This document shows, piece by piece, positions 6,170-8,759 of a stretch of DNA of 8,759 nt. The DNA is taken from NCBI GenBank assembly GCA_030839005.1, contig JAUZEM010000042.1, forward strand, positions 1-8,759, read 5' to 3'. Origin of the DNA: Actinomycetota bacterium (lineage in GTDB: Bacteria; Actinomycetota; Acidimicrobiia; IMCC26256; PALSA-610). Position numbers and translations under genes: made by a program. Every line of letters begins with the position of its first letter. Position 1 is the stretch's first letter. Below the pieces are notes generated by a model. That model saw only the letters and a program-made list of their open reading frames with translations, had not been told where the DNA came from and ran no database searches.

Positions 6170-8029
6170 CTACATCAGTTGCTCCGGATGCTTCGGAGCA
6201 CGGCTGCGGGCCGCGTGGCGCCGCTCCGCTTCGGAGATCGCCCAGGCGGCGTTGACGAGTCCGATGTGGCTGAACGCCTGGGGGAAGTTGCCCAAGAGCT
6301 CGCCCGTTTCGGCGTCGACTTCCTCCGCGAGGAGCCCGACATCGTTGACGAACGCGGCGGCCCGCTCGAAGACCGTGCGGGCTCTCGCCGGTTGGTCCGA
6401 CAGGGCCATCGCGTGTGCAAGCCAGAACGTACAGAGAACGAAGGTGCCCTCTTCGCCCTCGAGACCGTCATGGGACCGGTAGCGATAGACGAGACCCCGG
6501 CCGTCGGTGAGACGTTCGTCGATCGCGTCGATTGTTGCGAGGATGCGCGGGTCGTCGCCGGGCAGGAACCCGACGAGGGCCATCATGAGATTCGAGGCGT
6601 CCAGATCGTCGGAGCCGAATGACTGCGTGAACGCGTTGGCGCGGTCGCTCCAACCCTCCGTCACGATCGCCTCGTGGATCTCGCGTCGCACCTTCTTCCA
6701 ATGCGCGACGCGGTCGTGGGCTTGGAGCCGATCGGCGAGCGCGACCGCACGCTCCAGCGCGACCCAACACATCAACTTCGAGTACACGAAGTCGCGCGGC
6801 TCTCCCCGTACCTCCCAAATTCCTTGATCGGGCTCGACCCAGCGCCGCGCGGCCGCGTCGGCCAAGTCGATGAGGAACGCTCTGCTCGCCGGCGCGAGCT
6901 CGTTGAGCTGGTCGGACAACCGATACACCGAGTTCAGCAGTTCGCCGTACACATCGAGCTGGCGCTGGTTCCATGCTGCGTTCCCGACGCGTACCGGTGC
7001 GCTGTCCCGCCAACCGGGAAGGTGCGGAAGCTCCCGTTCCGAAAGATCGCGCTCTCCGCCGATACCGAACATGATCTGCAGATCGAGCCCGCGACCGACC
7101 GACATGCCGGCCGACGTCGCCACGTACTCGAAAAAGTCGTTTGCCTCATCGGGGCAGGCCGCGACCCAGAGGGCTTCGATGGTGAAGCTCGCGTCCCGAA
7201 CCCACGAGTACCGGTAGTCCCAGTTTCGGCTGCCGCCAACGCTCTCCGGCAGCGAGGTAGTCGCTGCCGCGCAGATGGCTCCCGTCGGTTGGTACGACAG
7301 CGCGTGGAGTACGCGGCCCGACTGGTGAACGAGCTCACGCCACGGTCCTTCGTACGCCTGGTGCAATTCCGACCACGACTCCCACGCCGCGATCGTGTCT
7401 TGGAGGCACTCGCGGATCTCCGTCTGGCTCCAGATGCGCGCGACGTGACGGTCGGAACGCGTGCAATGGTGCAGGGCAAACCCGACGCGGTCCCCATCGC
7501 TCAGCATCAGCCGGGTCATCGCCGTGCTGTCGGCGATCGCGAGCGGCGACGGACTCGACAATACGAGGATCTCGGCACCACCCACGGCAACAACACCGCC
7601 GTCCCGTTCCGACATGAGGGGGCGGATGAGCCCATACTCCGGCCGCGGGGCGTACGAGACTTCGACCTCCACTACGCCGGCTGTACACGTCGCCTCACGT
7701 GCGACGACGTGGGGCGCGCCGACGCCGAGATCGTGACGCCGGTTGCCAGGCCCCATGACCAAGGCATCGACCACGGTGAGCACACCGGTCGGACTGCGGA
7801 AAGTCGTCTCCAGCACCATCGTGCGATCCAGGTAGCGGCGCGACACCTCGGTTGCGCCGACTCCGCTGATCGACCAGTGACCCGCATCCTCTCCGAGGAG
7901 ACGGGCGAACACCGAGCCGCTGTCGAAACGAGGGAAGCACAACCAGTCGATTGAGCCGTGCCGACTCACGAGTGCGGCCGAGTGCCGGTCCGAGAGCATC
8001 GCGTAGTCGGCGATCGCCACGGCGCGCAT
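6170..8029 (-). CDS. Glycoside hydrolase family 15 protein (glucoamylase/trehalase type)
   Basis: A 619-residue enzyme of the two-domain bacterial GH15 type: an N-terminal beta-sandwich domain (about 1-230; opening IADYAMLSDRHSAALVSRHG, then SIDWLCFPRFDS at 26-37) and a C-terminal (alpha/alpha)6 barrel. Barrel motifs are NWDYRYSWVRDASF (269-282), GNAAWNQRQLDVYG (349-362), GIWEVRG (403-409) with the likely catalytic acid Glu406, EEGTF (526-530) carrying the likely catalytic base, and NFPQAFSHIGLVNAA (581-595). GH15 enzymes invert the anomeric centre while releasing glucose from alpha-glucan ends; actinobacterial relatives include trehalases, so glucan and trehalose are both possible substrates. 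Length is normal for the family. It has no signal peptide, so it is cytoplasmic. The start is uncertain: ATG 8029 fits family N-termini and has a -10-like TACGAT 9 nt upstream, suggesting a leaderless message; ATG 8062 (630 residues) is the alternative. Neither has a ribosome site. Confidence 0.9.
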   Translation of the reverse strand: MRAVAIADYAMLSDRHSAALVSRHGSIDWLCFPRFDSGSVFARLLGEDAGHWSISGVGATEVSRRYLDRTMVLETTFRSPTGVLTVVDALVMGPGNRRHDLGVGAPHVVAREATCTAGVVEVEVSYAPRPEYGLIRPLMSERDGGVVAVGGAEILVLSSPSPLAIADSTAMTRLMLSDGDRVGFALHHCTRSDRHVARIWSQTEIRECLQDTIAAWESWSELHQAYEGPWRELVHQSGRVLHALSYQPTGAICAAATTSLPESVGGSRNWDYRYSWVRDASFTIEALWVAACPDEANDFFEYVATSAGMSVGRGLDLQIMFGIGGERDLSERELPHLPGWRDSAPVRVGNAAWNQRQLDVYGELLNSVYRLSDQLNELAPASRAFLIDLADAAARRWVEPDQGIWEVRGEPRDFVYSKLMCWVALERAVALADRLQAHDRVAHWKKVRREIHEAIVTEGWSDRANAFTQSFGSDDLDASNLMMALVGFLPGDDPRILATIDAIDERLTDGRGLVYRYRSHDGLEGEEGTFVLCTFWLAHAMALSDQPARARTVFERAAAFVNDVGLLAEEVDAETGELLGNFPQAFSHIGLVNAAWAISEAERRHAARSRAPKHPEQLM

Positions 8030-8038
8030 TCGTGCCGC

Positions 8039-8068
8039 ATCGTAAATCTGCAACCCGAGCATCGTCGA
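8039..8068 (-). promoter_or_regulatory. Candidate promoter placing a leaderless start on the GH15 gene
   Basis: On the minus strand, TCGACG (8063-8068, four of six matches to TTGACA) and TACGAT (8039-8044, good match to TANNNT) are spaced 18 bp. Transcription would begin at or next to the ATG at 8029, in line with the missing Shine-Dalgarno site there. If used, this rules out the start at 8062, which would lie inside the promoter. Confidence 0.35.
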
Positions 8069-8110
8069 GCTACCGGTGCCGGTGTAGTTCCCAGCGATGG
8101 AACGCGTCGT

Positions 8111-8116
8111 TAGGTT
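8111..8116 (+). promoter_or_regulatory. Candidate -10 element upstream of the leader ORF and HAD gene
   Basis: TAGGTT matches the TANNNT form common in actinobacterial -10 elements and lies 6 bp before the ATG at 8123, so a transcript could start at that ATG. No good -35 element is seen at the expected distance (TTCCCA at 8088-8093 is weak). Confidence 0.3.
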
Positions 8117-8122
8117 GGTGTC

Positions 8123-8164
8123 ATGCGGATATTGACTGTCTCGGCGAGGACGTTGACCCCGTGA
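8123..8164 (+). CDS. Possible 13-codon leader peptide overlapping the HAD gene start
   Basis: The frame ATG...TGA encodes MRILTVSARTLTP. Its TGA (8162-8164) overlaps the GTG start of the phosphatase gene (8161-8163) in a GTGA arrangement, typical of translational coupling. It has no Shine-Dalgarno site but sits just after a -10-like TAGGTT, as expected for a leaderless small ORF of the kind seen in mycobacteria. It is too short for composition to prove coding, and the overlap could be chance. Confidence 0.3.
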   Translation: MRILTVSARTLTP

Positions 8165-8759
8165 ACAAGCCGGTCGTCGTGCTGTTCGACGTGGACGAGA
8201 CTCTGGTCCATACCGGCGGGTCGGGAGCTCGCAGTTGGAGTGCTGCCTTCGAGAAGCTCCACGGCGTCACTGCCGACATAGGGCAGCACACGTCGGCGGG
8301 CGAGACCGACCCGCAGGTGGCTCGCGAAACCTTTCGCGGGGTTCTCGGCCGGGACCCGAGCGCCGACGAGCTCGACCGCATCTATGCCTACTACCTGTTG
8401 CACCTGGCCGAAGACATCTGGACCTCTGCGCAGTACAGGGTTCTTCCCGGAGCGGAGCAGGTCCTGGAGCGCCTCGGCGCGGCCGGCGTGATACTCGGCC
8501 TGGTTTCCGGTGCGATGGAAGGCGCGGCGCGCACCAAGCTCATGCCGGCCAACCTCAACCGCTTTTTTCTCTTCGGTGCCTACGGCTCGGACTCGCCGGA
8601 CCGGGCCGAGCTGACGACGCTGGCCGTCGCAAAGGCCGCCCGCTTACACGACCCGCTCACGCCCGACCAGGTCTACGTCGTCGGCGACACTCCCCGCGAC
8701 ATCGCGGCCGCCACGGCGGCCGGTGCGATCTCGGTCGGGGTGGCCAGCGGCCGTTACTC
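8161..8759 (+). CDS. HAD family hydrolase (phosphoglycolate-phosphatase-like), cut by the window edge
   Basis: 199 codons are present and the frame is open to the right edge, so the C-terminus is missing. The haloacid dehalogenase-type phosphatase motifs are present in order: motif I FDVDET (9-14) with nucleophile Asp10 and acid/base Asp12; a helical cap around 20-90; motif II LVSG (114-117) with Ser116; a Lys (158) suitable for motif III; motif IV GDTPRD (175-180) with Asp176 and Asp180 for Mg2+. The cap inserted between motifs I and II is of the C1 type, as in phosphoglycolate phosphatase and beta-phosphoglucomutase. The substrate is a phosphate ester not identifiable from sequence; in this setting a sugar phosphate is an attractive but unproven idea. 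It has no signal peptide and is cytosolic. GTG 8161 is chosen because motif I follows at the usual distance and GAGGA (8146-8150) lies 10 nt upstream. It diverges from the GH15 gene. Confidence 0.88.
   Translation, partial: MNKPVVVLFDVDETLVHTGGSGARSWSAAFEKLHGVTADIGQHTSAGETDPQVARETFRGVLGRDPSADELDRIYAYYLLHLAEDIWTSAQYRVLPGAEQVLERLGAAGVILGLVSGAMEGAARTKLMPANLNRFFLFGAYGSDSPDRAELTTLAVAKAARLHDPLTPDQVYVVGDTPRDIAAATAAGAISVGVASGRY

Noticed and set aside
6674..7954. 426-residue plus-strand open frame
   Set aside because: Antisense to the GH15 gene, whose catalytic motifs are intact; the long frame results from codon bias.

Overview
The window is GC-rich DNA with strong G/C bias at third codon positions. 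GTG starts occur and several genes show clear Shine-Dalgarno sites. The gene families (DUF5990, SnoaL-like/YybH, a UnbU-like NQR2/RnfD relative, a GH13 lipoprotein, cytoplasmic GH15) suggest a chromosomal segment of an actinobacterium. This is inferred from family distribution and composition only; no marker gene is present. I see no insertion sequence, CRISPR array, tRNA, rRNA or phage gene.

Layout. 48-512 (+) encodes a DUF5990-family protein. 529-1061 (+) is a decayed gene for a conserved protein of unknown function: a one-base loss in a G tract breaks its frame, and its N-terminus appears to be missing. 1084-1449 (-) encodes a small SnoaL-like/NTF2-fold protein. 1450-1900 holds no gene I can support, only a short palindrome upstream of the SnoaL-like gene and a weak hairpin after the next gene. 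Three minus-strand genes follow in transcription order: a secreted GH13 amylase-family lipoprotein (5637-4084), a VOC/glyoxalase-like protein (3992-3564) and a multi-pass NQR2/RnfD/UnbU-like membrane protein with a fused extracytoplasmic C-terminal domain (3523-1901). The last two lie 40 bp apart and are probably co-transcribed. A small exported protein (5864-6139, +) diverges from the GH13 gene and converges on a GH15 glucoamylase/trehalase-type enzyme (8029-6170, -). A HAD-family phosphatase (8161 onward, +) runs off the right edge; its GTG start overlaps the stop of a possible 13-codon leader ORF.

How the genes may work together. The clearest theme is alpha-glucan or trehalose metabolism. 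A lipid-anchored GH13 enzyme would act outside the membrane and a signal-less GH15 enzyme inside, with a small exported protein encoded between them. The membrane protein resembles flavin/redox membrane subunits (NqrB, RnfD, enediyne-cluster UnbU), but no other Rnf/Nqr subunit lies nearby and the canonical flavin-attachment motif is not visible. It is the least understood gene here. No complete new multi-gene system is demonstrable; the best leads are this orphan membrane protein, the altered region I of the GH13 enzyme, and the paired candidate leaderless starts near 8029 and 8123.
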